A DNA stretch of 64,000 nt from Haliclystus octoradiatus (Eukaryota; Cnidaria; Staurozoa; Stauromedusae; Haliclystidae), in contig OU744449.1 in NCBI GenBank assembly GCA_916610825.1, positions 9,196,243-9,260,242 of the forward strand, given 5' to 3'. This document shows, piece after piece, positions 35,711 to 46,239 of the stretch. Under the pieces are notes generated by a model. That model did no database searches. It saw nothing but the letters and a program-made list of their open reading frames with translations, and was not told the DNA's origin. The position numbers and the translations under genes are program-made. Position 1 is the first letter of the stretch. Each line of letters opens with the position of its first letter.

Positions 35711-36647
35711 TAAAGTGTATATCCCGGTGGAGGTTTGCATCTTTAGATAGAGAAAAATTGTCTATTCGTACATGATCTTCTTGTATTTTTACTTAGCGCG
35801 ATCATTTCTCCTTCAAAAATGCAGTCAAAGTGACGATTTTGGGTTAATTTTGTGTCTCAATCTTTTTCCTCCAACATGAACCCGTTTATTTTCAACAAGA
35901 GAGTTTACACCGGAAAAAACACTAAACATTTTACTTATTTATCTCTAAATAAAAAATCGCTATACCAAACGACAATCTGCTTTCGGAATGAAGTTTTCAA
36001 CGTTCAGCTGAAGATGTAGAGATATATTTGATCAATATTCAAGATCCAGGTAAAGAGATATAAGTTTCTAAAGTCAAAAGTTCTTAGTTTTGTGTTTTTC
36101 TCACTCGAGGTGCTCACTCGATTAACACCTCTTTACGACTTCGTCTAAGCATAGTCGGCATAGTTGATGTGTATTAAAAATAGTCACACACCTTCAATAA
36201 CCAGCAGTGATAACCTGCTTAGACGAAGTCGTAAAGAGGTGTTAATCGCGTGAGCACTTGACTGGGAAAATCCAAAACTAAAAACTTTTGACTTTAGAGG
36301 CTTATTATAGCTTTTTCTGGATCCCGTACATTGATCAAATATAGCTCAAAATCTTGATCTGAACGTTGAAAACACCATTCCGAAAGCAGATTGTCATTTG
36401 GTTTGGCGGTTTTTCATTTAGAGACAAATAAGTAAAATGTTTAGTGTTTTTTCCGGTGTAAACTTTCTTGTGTAAAAGAAGCGGAATCCTGTTCGAGGAA
36501 AAGAATTAGACACAAAATCGTCACTTTGATTGCATTTTTGAGGGGGAAATGCTTGCGCAAAGTAAAAATACAAGAAGATCATATACGCATAGAAAATTTT
36601 TCCCTATCTAAAGAAGCAATCTCCTAAAATCCGGGATATACACCTTA
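35711..36647. mobile_element. ~940-bp foldback (long palindrome)
   Basis: Arms about 35711-36150 and 36217-36647 are imperfect inverted copies over their full length, from GTGTATATCCCGG / CCGGGATATACAC at the tips to TAACACCTCTTTACGACTTC / GAAGTCGTAAAGAGGTGTTA near the centre. The loop is ~66 nt. No open frame of note. No clear target duplication. Confidence 0.9.
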
Positions 36648-36755
36648 ATATTTTGGACGATTTTGTGAGGAAATTTATTATAATAAGTTTACTTTTTAAA
36701 ATTCCAATAAAGATACGCTGTACTGTATTACACAAAGTACTAACTAAACAGAGAC

Positions 36756-36910
36756 TGTTGTATTCTAACAATACGTATTATAATCAGTTGCTAGGCAACA
36801 TTGCTTATGCACATATCCTGTATGCTAATATTAAATATACTCAATACTTATTTGCTACTCAAAGAGTGTAGTCGTTGTCTTAGTTCTTTACCTTGTTATA
36901 ATCAAACACA
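36756..36910 (+). repeat. 5' LTR of Gypsy element 2
   Basis: 155 bp, one difference from the 3' LTR; followed by AATTGGCGACGAGG. Confidence 0.9.
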
Positions 36911-37034
36911 ACAAATTGGCGACGAGGATAAATTTTATAATTTTATTCATATTATACATATATACATTCAATTGTTTAATGATCCATATACATTCATTAA
37001 ATTTTTATTCTTAACTCATTATTCGTCACAAGTC

Positions 37035-39815
37035 ATGGCAGAGTTAAAAAGTATACCAATCAGATTACCACCACCATATCTAGAACATCCAACAGATGAA
37101 AGACCAAACTGGGAACGTTGGCTACGACAAGTCGAGGACTACATCGCAATATATAACCACGGTTTGTCAGAAAACAAGCAACTAACTGGAGATGTTCAAA
37201 ATCAATTTTTTAGAAGTTTGCTAGGTACCGAAGGTATGCGATTGGCAGAAGGCAATTCAACCTTATCAAATATACAAGGACAGAGTTTTGATTCTATAAA
37301 GAAAGCAGCAGCATCTATATTCGAAGAAAAAGGCTGTGAAATTCGATCAGCAACAGAATTATTCACACGAAAGCAACACAAATCAGAAACTATTGCTGAA
37401 TTTGTTTCAGAACTTAGAAATTTCTGTCGAAAATAAAGTTGGAAGAAAAAGAGGACTATGTGTTAGCAGCAGGAGTTCATTCAAAATCTACACAAACAAG
37501 ACTTCTACGGGAAACCAAAATTGAATTGGAGTCCTTTTTAAATATATCGCAATCTGAAGAAGCGGCACGTAAAGAACAAGTAAAACTACAAGCCACAAAT
37601 ACAAATCACGCAAGCAATATACAAGCGGTAAAGCAAACAAAGAAGGTATTCGCATCCAAAACAAAGAACAATCAATCACAGAAACAATCGACTACAACAG
37701 AAAATTGTTGGTTTTGTGGCTACAAACGTCACGAAAACGGCCGAAATGATTGCCCAGCCAAAGAGGCAATATGCAATAGCTGTGGATCAACAGGACATTT
37801 TGCCAAAGTCTGCAAAAAATCAAACAAGAATGATAAAAAGGTAAGTATCATCAAATTCACCGAAACTACAAAGGAGTCATCTACTACACAGCAAGAATCA
37901 GCCATTGATGATGTCTCTCAGACGGTAAACAACATTTATTCATGGAATACTACAATGGAAATTCACCATGGCAATAAATCAACGCAAATCACAGCTATGA
38001 TCGACACTGGTGCATGTGCTACAATAATCAGCCATGACATCTACTGCAAATTCCTGCAAGATCAGATACCATTGCAAAAACCAAAAGCCAATCTACTCAA
38101 TTATGATGGTACACCGATCATTGGTATAAAAGGAATAATAAATTGTCCAATTACTATTGCAGGACATAAAAACAACATTGACATTTACATAATTGACAAT
38201 AAGCAACATTCAATTATTGGCCAAAATGCCATTCGAGCATTAGGTCTTTGTCTAGACGGAAAGACCGGCACTATAAACTCAATCAAAGACTCAGAAAAAT
38301 TTCTAAAGCCATTCTTAAATTTACAAAAGACTGAAATTGGTAAATTTCCTGAGTACAGACATACTATTCTTCTAAGAGACAATTACAAACCAAATGCAAA
38401 CAAATTAAGAACAATTCCACTGGCTAAAGAAGAATTAGTAAAGCAAGAAATCAACAACATGGTAAAAACAGGGATATGGGAGAAAATCGACAAATCAGAA
38501 TGGGCACATTGTATAGTTCCTGTCTGGAAGCCTGACGGATCTGTAAGAATAACTGCAGATTTAACAAGTCTAATGAACAAATCATCCCAACACGCCATCC
38601 TTTACCTAACATGAGCGATTTATGTCATAAATTAAAAGATTCTACTCACTTCACAAAGCTAGACTTATCTAAAGCATATTATCACATCGAGTTAGCCGAA
38701 GAAAGTCGTCCACTCACTGCATCTATCACACCACTTGGCTTATATCAATACAAACGTTTGCCTATGGGGTTAAAAGATGCAGCATCAGCATTCCAAGCAT
38801 GTGTTGAAAGAGCTTTGGCAAATATTCCAGGTTGTGTATCTTATATTGACGACATTCTAATCTATGCAAAGAATATTCAAGAGCATGATAACATTTTACA
38901 TCAAGTATTAAAAGCACTTAACGATAACGATTTCAGACTCAATCCAAAGAAGTGCATCTTTAATCAGCAATCTATTTCATTTCTTGGACGTCGGATCTCC
39001 AACAACAGCATTCAACCAGATCCAGAACGCTATACTGCAATTTCAAACATGCCTGATCCTGAAAATAAAAAACAATTACAATCATTTTTGGGTGTAGTGA
39101 ACTACTTTAGAGAATATATACCAAACGCTGCTACTAGACTAGAATCTCTTTACAAATTACTACGCAAAGATGTCAAATGGGTATGGACAGATGATCAACA
39201 AACTGCTACTAATGATATTAGAAAAGCTCTATCTTCAATGGTTAGTCTTCGTTTATTCGACCCGTATGCAGCTACAATACTCACTACAGATGCATCCGAC
39301 ATTGGTCTTGGTGCAGTTCTCACACAAATTCAAAATTCAAAAGAAGTACCAATTGCATTTGCTTCTCATGCTCTTAGCACTAGTGAACGAAATTATGCTA
39401 CTAATGAGAGGGAAGCACTAGGAGTATTATGGGCATGTGAACATTTTGAAAAATATTTACTTGGGTGTAAATTTACATTACAATCTGATCATCAGCCACT
39501 CAAGACATTACTGATGCCATCAAACAAACGAAAATCATCAAAATTCATTCGATGGTCTGAGCGTCTACAGTGTTTTAACTATACGTTTCAATACAAGCCT
39601 GGCAAGGAAAATCCTGCAGATGGTTTTTCAAGACTACCAACAACAAAAATATCGGACGCTACCATAGCAACTACGTCATATTCAGCTACATCAATCGACA
39701 TTATGTACATCACAGAAGGTATCAGTCTCGAAGACATTGCAGCCAGCGCCAAAAACGATGACAGCTATCAAGTTATCTCAAACTACCAGTGTTGTAAATA
39801 CTCGTTACTAAAGTA
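37035..39815 (+). pseudogene. Gag, protease, RT and RNase H of Gypsy element 2 (two frameshifts)
   Basis: Gag runs from ATG 37035 to a stop at 37434-37436 and resumes in another frame from about 37439. Zinc knuckles lie at about 37708-37815 (CWFCGYKRH...C and CNSCGSTGHFAKVC). A protease with IDTGA is near 38000. RT starts near 38390, shifts frame near 38600, then has LDLSKAYYHIEL, LPMGLKDA and catalytic YIDD near 38842. RNase H follows with TTDASDIGLGAVL near 39287 and SDHQPL near 39485. The frame is truncated at the nested insertion. Confidence 0.9.
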
Positions 39816-40610
39816 ACGCGTTACTCGTTACTCGTTACTTTTGGAGTAATTTTAGGAGTAATTAGTTACTTTTTTGAGAAAAGTAATAAGTAATCTAATT
39901 GATTACTTTTTGAAGTAACGAGTATTATTTGAGAGAAAGTAATTGACGTTACTTTTCAAATTACTTTTATGATTAAAAAATATTTGCTTTGTTGTCTTGT
40001 GATAATTTTCAAAGGTGCTGCTGTCACTAACTTCCGCTTTTTATTGTTCTGTCTGCGATGTAATCTCACATTATTTGCAGCTTTCACGAGAGATTGCTGA
40101 TGATGAAGAGATTACTGTTGATGAATAGATTCCATAGTTTTTTACTTTTTATTTGAGTGAGTTTCGAATATTGAAAAGATGATGTAAAATTTATGGCTAT
40201 ATGAATAAATTGATAAGACAAAAATAAACCATTTTGATAAATCAAATGAAACCATTTATTTGTCAACTTTATTAAAAAGTTTTCAACGTCAATTTATGTT
40301 CTGCTGAAGTCACCAGTATTAAATTAATATTATCAAATCGATCGTTCCCCCTTCGTAAAAGAACAAGATGGCCGCCATGATTGTCAAAACGAGACATGTC
40401 TTTATCGAAAGGGAGGCAATATCTTTTTTTTCACAAGTTAAAGTAATCATGAAGTAATTAGTAATTAATTACTTTTTTTGGTAAAGTAATTAGTAATTGT
40501 AATCAATTACTTTTTAGGCTGAAGTAATTAGTAATGTAATTAGTTACTTTTGAGGAAAAGTAATTTGTAATGTAATTTATTACTTATCAAAAGTAATTCT
40601 CACATCACTG
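39787..40610. mobile_element. 824-bp non-autonomous hAT-type element nested in Gypsy 2
   Basis: Ends CAGTGTTGTAAATACTC and (inverted) CAGTGATGTGAGAATTAC, flanked by a perfect 8-bp duplication CAAACTAC at 39779-39786 and 40611-40618. The sub-terminal regions are made of many GTAATTAGTTACTTTT-like repeats in both orientations. The 8-bp duplication and CAGTG tips fit the hAT superfamily. No transposase. Confidence 0.93.
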
Positions 40611-41890
40611 CAAACTACATTACTACACAATGGCCTTCACTACGCCAGATAAAAGATAATCCATTCTCATCAAGTCTACATCGTATACGAGACGAGTTAG
40701 ATGTACGCACTCAACACGGCACAAACATCATCCTACGTGATAATAAAGTAGTAATACCATCATCACTCCAAAGACAAATTCTTAGTCTAGCACACACTGT
40801 TCATCCTGGCATCGTCCGTTTGAAACAGAAATTACGATCAACATACTGGTGGCCTGGCATGGACAAAGATGCAGAAACATACGTCAAGCACTGTGATGGA
40901 TGTCAAGGAACATCAAAAAGCCTCCCAAAACGAAACATTACAGCCGACAAAAAGGTACCTCCACCAGTCACGCCTTGGACAAAACTAGCAATTGACATTA
41001 CTGGTCCATTCTTCGTAGCACCGAAATCTGAGCAATACATCATAGCTCTAATTGACTACACCACTAAATATGTAAGTCTACTACCAACAACAAACATTAA
41101 TAGCAACACAGTTATAAATTGGTTGGATGAGACATTTTCAATCTTTGGTCTACCACAAGACTTGGTAAGCGATAACGGACCGCAGTTTATTTCAGATGTT
41201 TTTGAACATTATCTGCAATCGCATGACATATGTCATATTCATACAATACCGTACCATCCAGAGAGCAACGGGTTAGTTGAGAGATTCGATAGATATTTAA
41301 AGAACGGCATTCAAGCATTTACACGAGCCAAGAAACCTTGGAAAGAAGGAATCCGCTCACTTTTGATCAATTATTTAGCTACGCCTAACGGCAATGACGG
41401 AAAATCACCTGGCCAACGACAGTTTAATCGTAATTTTCGTGCACCACATGAAGTCATTGTTAACAGAAGCTCAACACTTACATCATCAACTACATCTACT
41501 CAAAAGCATAATACAAGCATTACCGATGATTCTACAAACAACTATACTACTCCGACATCATCAAATTCAAATAAGAAATCATACACAAAAGGACAACAAG
41601 TACTTACCAGAATATTCAATCCACGAACGGGAATGTCTCCTTGGTCAAAAAAACCAGTCATCGTTCAACAATATGTTGGTAATCATTGTTATGACATTAG
41701 AACAAAAAACTTTGGAATTATTCGTCGGCATGCACGAGACATTCGACCTTACTATTCACCACCAGAGGAACATATTATTTACCCTACTGTACAGCCTGAA
41801 GCCAATGAAGCAAAACAAAAAAGACCAACTCGAGCTTCTAGAAACAACATACCATCTCATTTAAAGGACTTTATTGTATATCATAAATAG
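40611..41890 (+). pseudogene. Integrase region of Gypsy element 2
   Basis: The pol frame resumes after the nested element and is open to TAG at 41888-41890. An HHCC zinc domain (HTVHPG...CDGCQ) spans about 40793-40905. Catalytic Asp, Asp, Glu lie in LAIDITGPF (near 40988), VSDNGPQF (near 41167) and NGLVERF (near 41270). A basic C-terminal tail follows. The piece itself looks undamaged, but the nested element cuts it off from RT. Confidence 0.92.
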
Positions 41891-42015
41891 TATATTTAGT
41901 GATTAACGTTAATTTCAAGTTATCTTTAGTAATCTTATAATCTTATTATTCAATCACAATACAATAAAATACAATACATTTATTCATAAATATAACGTTA
42001 ATCAGAGCGGGTGTA

Positions 42016-42170
42016 TGTTGTATTCTAACAATACGTATTATAATCAGTTACTAGGCAACATTGCTTATGCACATATCCTGTATGCTAATATTAAATATAC
42101 TCAATACTTATTTGCTACTCAAAGAGTGTAGTCGTTGTCTTAGTTCTTTACCTTGTTATAATCAAACACA
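42016..42170 (+). repeat. 3' LTR of Gypsy element 2
   Basis: 155 bp, preceded by a short purine-rich stretch (AGAGCGGG) and directly followed by the tail side of a tRNA-derived SINE. Confidence 0.9.
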
Positions 42171-42179
42171 AATAAAGTA

Positions 42180-42545
42180 ATGTAGACGGTGTCGCCCTAC
42201 CGAAGGCACCCGTACCACTCCTCTATTTCTAGATGAGTGGCTTTTTTCGCTGAGAGCAATGATTTTAAACGCTCTTTGTTGATCTCAGCCGCGACACTGC
42301 AGATCAATTTCAACAGATTTCATGGCAGATAGGTCTTGATTGTCAATGCGCAACGATGCGCCGCAGCTACTCACAATGCAATTCCCTCTGAACCATTCCA
42401 TCCGCCATCCTCGGATGGTACTCATTTGATGTTTCAGATAAAGTCAAGGCTGAGTTAACCTTAGGGGGATTTGAACCACAGTCGATCAGATATGATCCGA
42501 TCTGAAGCTCGGTTGCTCTGCCATCTGAGCTAATCCTCCTTCAAA
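42180..42545 (-). mobile_element. tRNA-derived SINE
   Basis: On the minus strand the head (about 42545-42460) has a pol III A box (TAGCTCAGATGG) and B box (GGTTCAAATCC) in tRNA spacing, starting GGAGGATTAGCTC. The anticodon and acceptor stems do not pair well, so this is not a functional tRNA gene. A non-tRNA body of ~270 bp follows down to about 42180 (GGAGTGGTACGGGTGCCTTC...). Confidence 0.65.
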
Positions 42546-42549
42546 CATA

Positions 42550-43439
42550 TCACACAATCAAACACAACAGAGACCATATAGCGTCCCCCAATAACGATAA
42601 ATAATATCGAAATGCTTATAGCGACATATGATATGACAGTTCAGCGATGCAGATTATAGTTTCCGAATCAAAATCAAAAATAAAGGTTTCTTGAATTTAT
42701 TCGAAATTGATTGCAAGCTCCTTACCTACAATAGATAGATAGAAATAGGTTAAACTATTATTTCATCTGCATGATTTCAGACAAACAAGAGATGCTATGC
42801 TATTTGAATCTTCTATCACTATCGGCTTTGCTGCATCCGTCAATACCCTCAATAGCTGTTAGAGTTTAAAAAAACTTCTATCAATTGCTTCCAAAAATGA
42901 AAATTCAATTTCAGGAAGCAATAATTAACATTGTGAGTCAGAGTCAACAAGACGCTATCGCTACTGCCTACAGTCATCCCGACTTTGACGATGCTCAAAT
43001 GAAATCATGAGATATACTGTAGTATTATGAGATAAGTCGAGATAAGCGACGCGATATTTGTGTGCGAACACGATGATTTATGTAGGTGTATGATAGACAA
43101 TATTACAGAAAGGGTGTTAGTTAGTATGGAAGTGCTCCCGGGATCTCCATCCTTTCGCTTGAAAAAATCATATTAGTCAATGACGATGCTTCTCAAAATT
43201 ACGTCTACTAAATTAACTCTACCGCTTGTTTTCCTTTAAAACTTATTTCAAAGGAATTTTCAATAGAATCCAATGAAGCGTATTGTATAAATAGGTTATC
43301 TTTTGTTCATGTTTCGTTTAGGTTTTTGCACATACTAATCGATACGCAAGCTTTCAATCTTCTTTGAGTAAATTTCAACATTATATTATTTCTCAAACTC
43401 GAATTATTCGTCTCAAATTCTGACTGTAAGAAAAATGAG
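42550..43439. other. Upstream region of copy B, nothing recognised
   Basis: AT-rich; presumably holds the copy B promoter. No clear TATA or known site chosen. Confidence 0.4.
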
Positions 43440-46230
43440 ATGGGAGAAGTAGTGGTATCGATTTTAGATGAATATTTGGAAGATAAAGAATTAGGATGTG
43501 ATACCTCTGACACAGAAATTCAAAGCCTGTATGATCGATGGGCAGAAACATACGAGAAGGTATACACGTATATTTGAATTATGTACCATAACCTGACCGT
43601 TCATGATCGTTTGGTCGATGTCTAACAGCTGTGTCATGTCTGCTCAGGCTAGAGTCTCGTGAACAATTCAGTCGCAAGCATTGCATGCTTTAATATTGAA
43701 GAATTCAATACATACATGCGGATGCGGCTTTGGCTGAAATATCCACGTATTATTGAAATTTCATGAAGATGATGGATTGATGGTATTTGCGATAAAAAAC
43801 ACACATCAGAAAGGTCTCTGATGAGTTCCTTGGCAGGAACAAAACACGTGTCAGGCCAGCCTCATAAAAAAAACACATTTGATTTAATCTAAAATTTGAG
43901 TTGAAAAGTTACATGAATATTTATATAAAATCTAATTTTAATTTGTCATTAATAAATTCTTATTTATTAAATTTGAGATAAATGACAGCGATAAAAGAGA
44001 CATGATTGGCAATATTTCGTTATCTTCATAATAATATCGTCACTCGTCAGGCAAGAGAGTGATAAAAGAAATTTACAAAATATATAGTGAATCTAAATAC
44101 ACTGTAAAATTACAACAAAAGAGTGCTAATAATTAAACAAAGTGTTCATCACAAAGCTACTGATAGCGGTCTACTATTACATTATCAGAGTCATGTAGAT
44201 TCTAGCTATAAAAAGGCATTATTGATTACCATTCTTGATCGTACTAATCTGCTCTCATCAACCGATAAAAACTTTGATTAAGAATGTATTATAATACGTA
44301 GTAGATTTCTAGCTTTAAAATATCCAAGTCAATTGATTGAATTTTATATCAACAAATTTAAAAAGCAGCGTGTTGAAGGTACACTTGATCTGCCAGTCGC
44401 AAGCAGGAGTAAAAATGATATCAACATAACTTTACCCTCTAAGGACCAAATTTCAACAAATACATTAAGAAAACAGCTGTCAAATTTAAGTGGTAATATC
44501 GGCCAAGCTGTAAGACCGATTTTTTATACTAAAAAACTTGTCGATGATTTGCGATTACGTGAGCCTAAGCCATCGCTCTTGTCTCGTCCATGCGTTGTCT
44601 ATTGTTTTCAATGTGACTTGTGTGATGCAAGTTACGTGGGAAGTTACGTTGGCTTCACCATTCCAACACTTTGTCGATTGAATTTATTGCAACGATATTA
44701 TACTTGTTAACAATGGCAAACAATGATTGCAGGAGAGGTATTTTAGCACAAGAACTAATTACCTTGCCTAAGGATGATTTCGAAAAAAATTTAGATTAAG
44801 ATTAAATCGAAACTGTTGCATCAATTATTGTGTGTTTCTTATTGCATATAATACCATCATTGGAATCATATCAAGCAAGTTAACCTTTACAAAGACATTT
44901 GTGAAATTTAAGCTCAAAATATTGATTTATCATTTGTAAGGGATAAACTATCTGAAGTTTTGCATTTCAAAATATAAACCTGGACCATATTTTTGTTGTG
45001 GCACGGAGTTGCATGTCCGGTGGTAGCTTCCATTGCGCTTCAACGGGGTTGTTCAAATAGAATTTTGGGAGGATGGCCATAATAATGTTTCAGATCATGA
45101 AAAAGATCCCCAAATATTTTTTAAAGAACATGTTACACTAAAAAAAAACACAGAAAACAGAACCTTGTTATGAAAAAAATTGTTAATGATAAAAATGTAT
45201 ATTGTTTTAAAAAATGTTTCGGCACCTCCAATTAAGGACGGAATAATGTTATGCCATCTTTCCAACAGGATCTCTCAAATCATGGCTACGTGGGGTCAAA
45301 ATCTTCCGCAGAATACTTCACAAAATACATTGATAAGTATTCACTTGGACGTGATCTTTGTATATTGGAGGTTGGCTGTGGCCCAGGGATGGTTGGTGCT
45401 GAATTAAATGCAAGAGGATTCACAAATATAGATGGCCTGGATTTATCTCGAGAAATGTTGAACATAGCCGCAATTAAAAAGGTTTATGGAAAGTTAATTC
45501 AATGTAAAATTGGCGATGGTAATGTGGTAAATATAGAAGACAATAAGTATGATGCTATTACGTGTGTTGGAAGTTTCATTCCTGGTCATATCAAAGCAGA
45601 TGCCCTCAATGAATTTGTACGATTGGTGAGAAAAGGTAATGCAAGATTCTTAAATTGTATAGAAAAAATAAAAATGGTCACGTACAATACCTGTCATGAG
45701 CGACCAGTAATCATATCAATTAAACCATCGTTGAAACAGGTAAGTTCCACATGAATGTTAAGCTATATAAAGCTGTTTCGTGGATCTGGTGCACGTTATA
45801 TGCTGTTTTAAACATCGAACAAGGATCAAATTAAATCCTACAGCTTTTAGCAGATTATATATACTACTACATGCCTGTATAACGAATCCTCTGGAATATA
45901 TAAATTCACAGTAATAATTTGTTGGAATGCCTAATTAACGGTTCTCTCTTCACGGTGAAGTAACATTGATTGAACAATTTAGTTAATTCGTTTTCAATTC
46001 TATAATTATGATTTTTAGGTGGTATCCTTCATTTCAGTATGAGGCTGTCAGCACTTCATCTAACTGAAGATGGGTACAATTACACTGAAATAATCAATGA
46101 TCTCGTTTCCAACGGATCGATAGAAATTATTGCCAAAGATGAGGCTGAATATTATAATGGTAAAAGTATCATTTCAAAAGATGAAGATTATAGAAACTGC
46201 TGTTTATATACATGTCTTGTGACGAAATAA
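43440..46230 (+). CDS. METTL27-like: METTL27-like methyltransferase, copy B (3 exons, 232 aa)
   Basis: Same family and layout as copy A. Exons are 43440-43559 (donor GTATAC), 45269-45635 (acceptor CAACAG, donor GTAATG) and 46019-46230 (acceptor TTTTAG, stop TAA). Phases 0 and 1 are kept and the joined frame is 232 aa. Exon 1 ends with SLYDRWAETYEK. Exon 2 has the SAM-binding motif ILEVGCGPGMVGAEL, the acidic motif GLDLSREML and YDAITCVGSF. Exon 3 starts GGILHFSMR and ends LYTCLVTK. The start was chosen as the first ATG in frame; the ATG at 43435 runs into a stop. Intron 1 holds a Penelope relic; intron 2 (383 bp) is compact and shows the ancestral state of the copy C intron. Substrate unknown. 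Confidence 0.88.
44138..44840 (+). pseudogene. Second Penelope-like relic (GIY-YIG end) in intron 1 of copy B
   Basis: The plus strand encodes GLLLHYQSHVDSSYKKALL near 44169, matching the same region of the Penelope element at 17484. After a stop it continues through KKLVDDLRLREPKPSLLSR to CDLCDASYVGS...YVGFTIPTLCR, a GIY-YIG start with a small internal duplication (AGTTACGT twice near 44630), and ends at 44708-44710. A hammerhead-like remnant (CTAAGGATGATTT ... AAATCGAAAC, about 44769-44814) follows, with one change in the core. Confidence 0.8.
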
Positions 46231-46239
46231 TCATAGTCA

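Larger units (their letters stand above)
36756..42170 (+). mobile_element. Ty3/Gypsy LTR retrotransposon 2, frameshifted, with nested hAT element
   Basis: LTRs of 155 bp (36756-36910 and 42016-42170) start TGTTG, end ACACA, and differ at one position seen (GTTGCTAGG versus GTTACTAGG). A primer-binding candidate (TTGGCGACGAGG) follows the 5' LTR. Gag starts at ATG 37035; integrase ends at 41890. Two frameshifts (near 37430 and near 38600) and an 824-bp insertion (39787-40610) break the coding region. No 5-bp duplication is visible at the outer ends (GAGAC versus AATAA), unlike element 1. Confidence 0.93.

Noticed and set aside
42455-42545. Functional tRNA gene on the minus strand
   Set aside because: A and B boxes are good, but the acceptor and anticodon stems do not pair properly and a SINE-like body follows, so it is called a tRNA-derived SINE.
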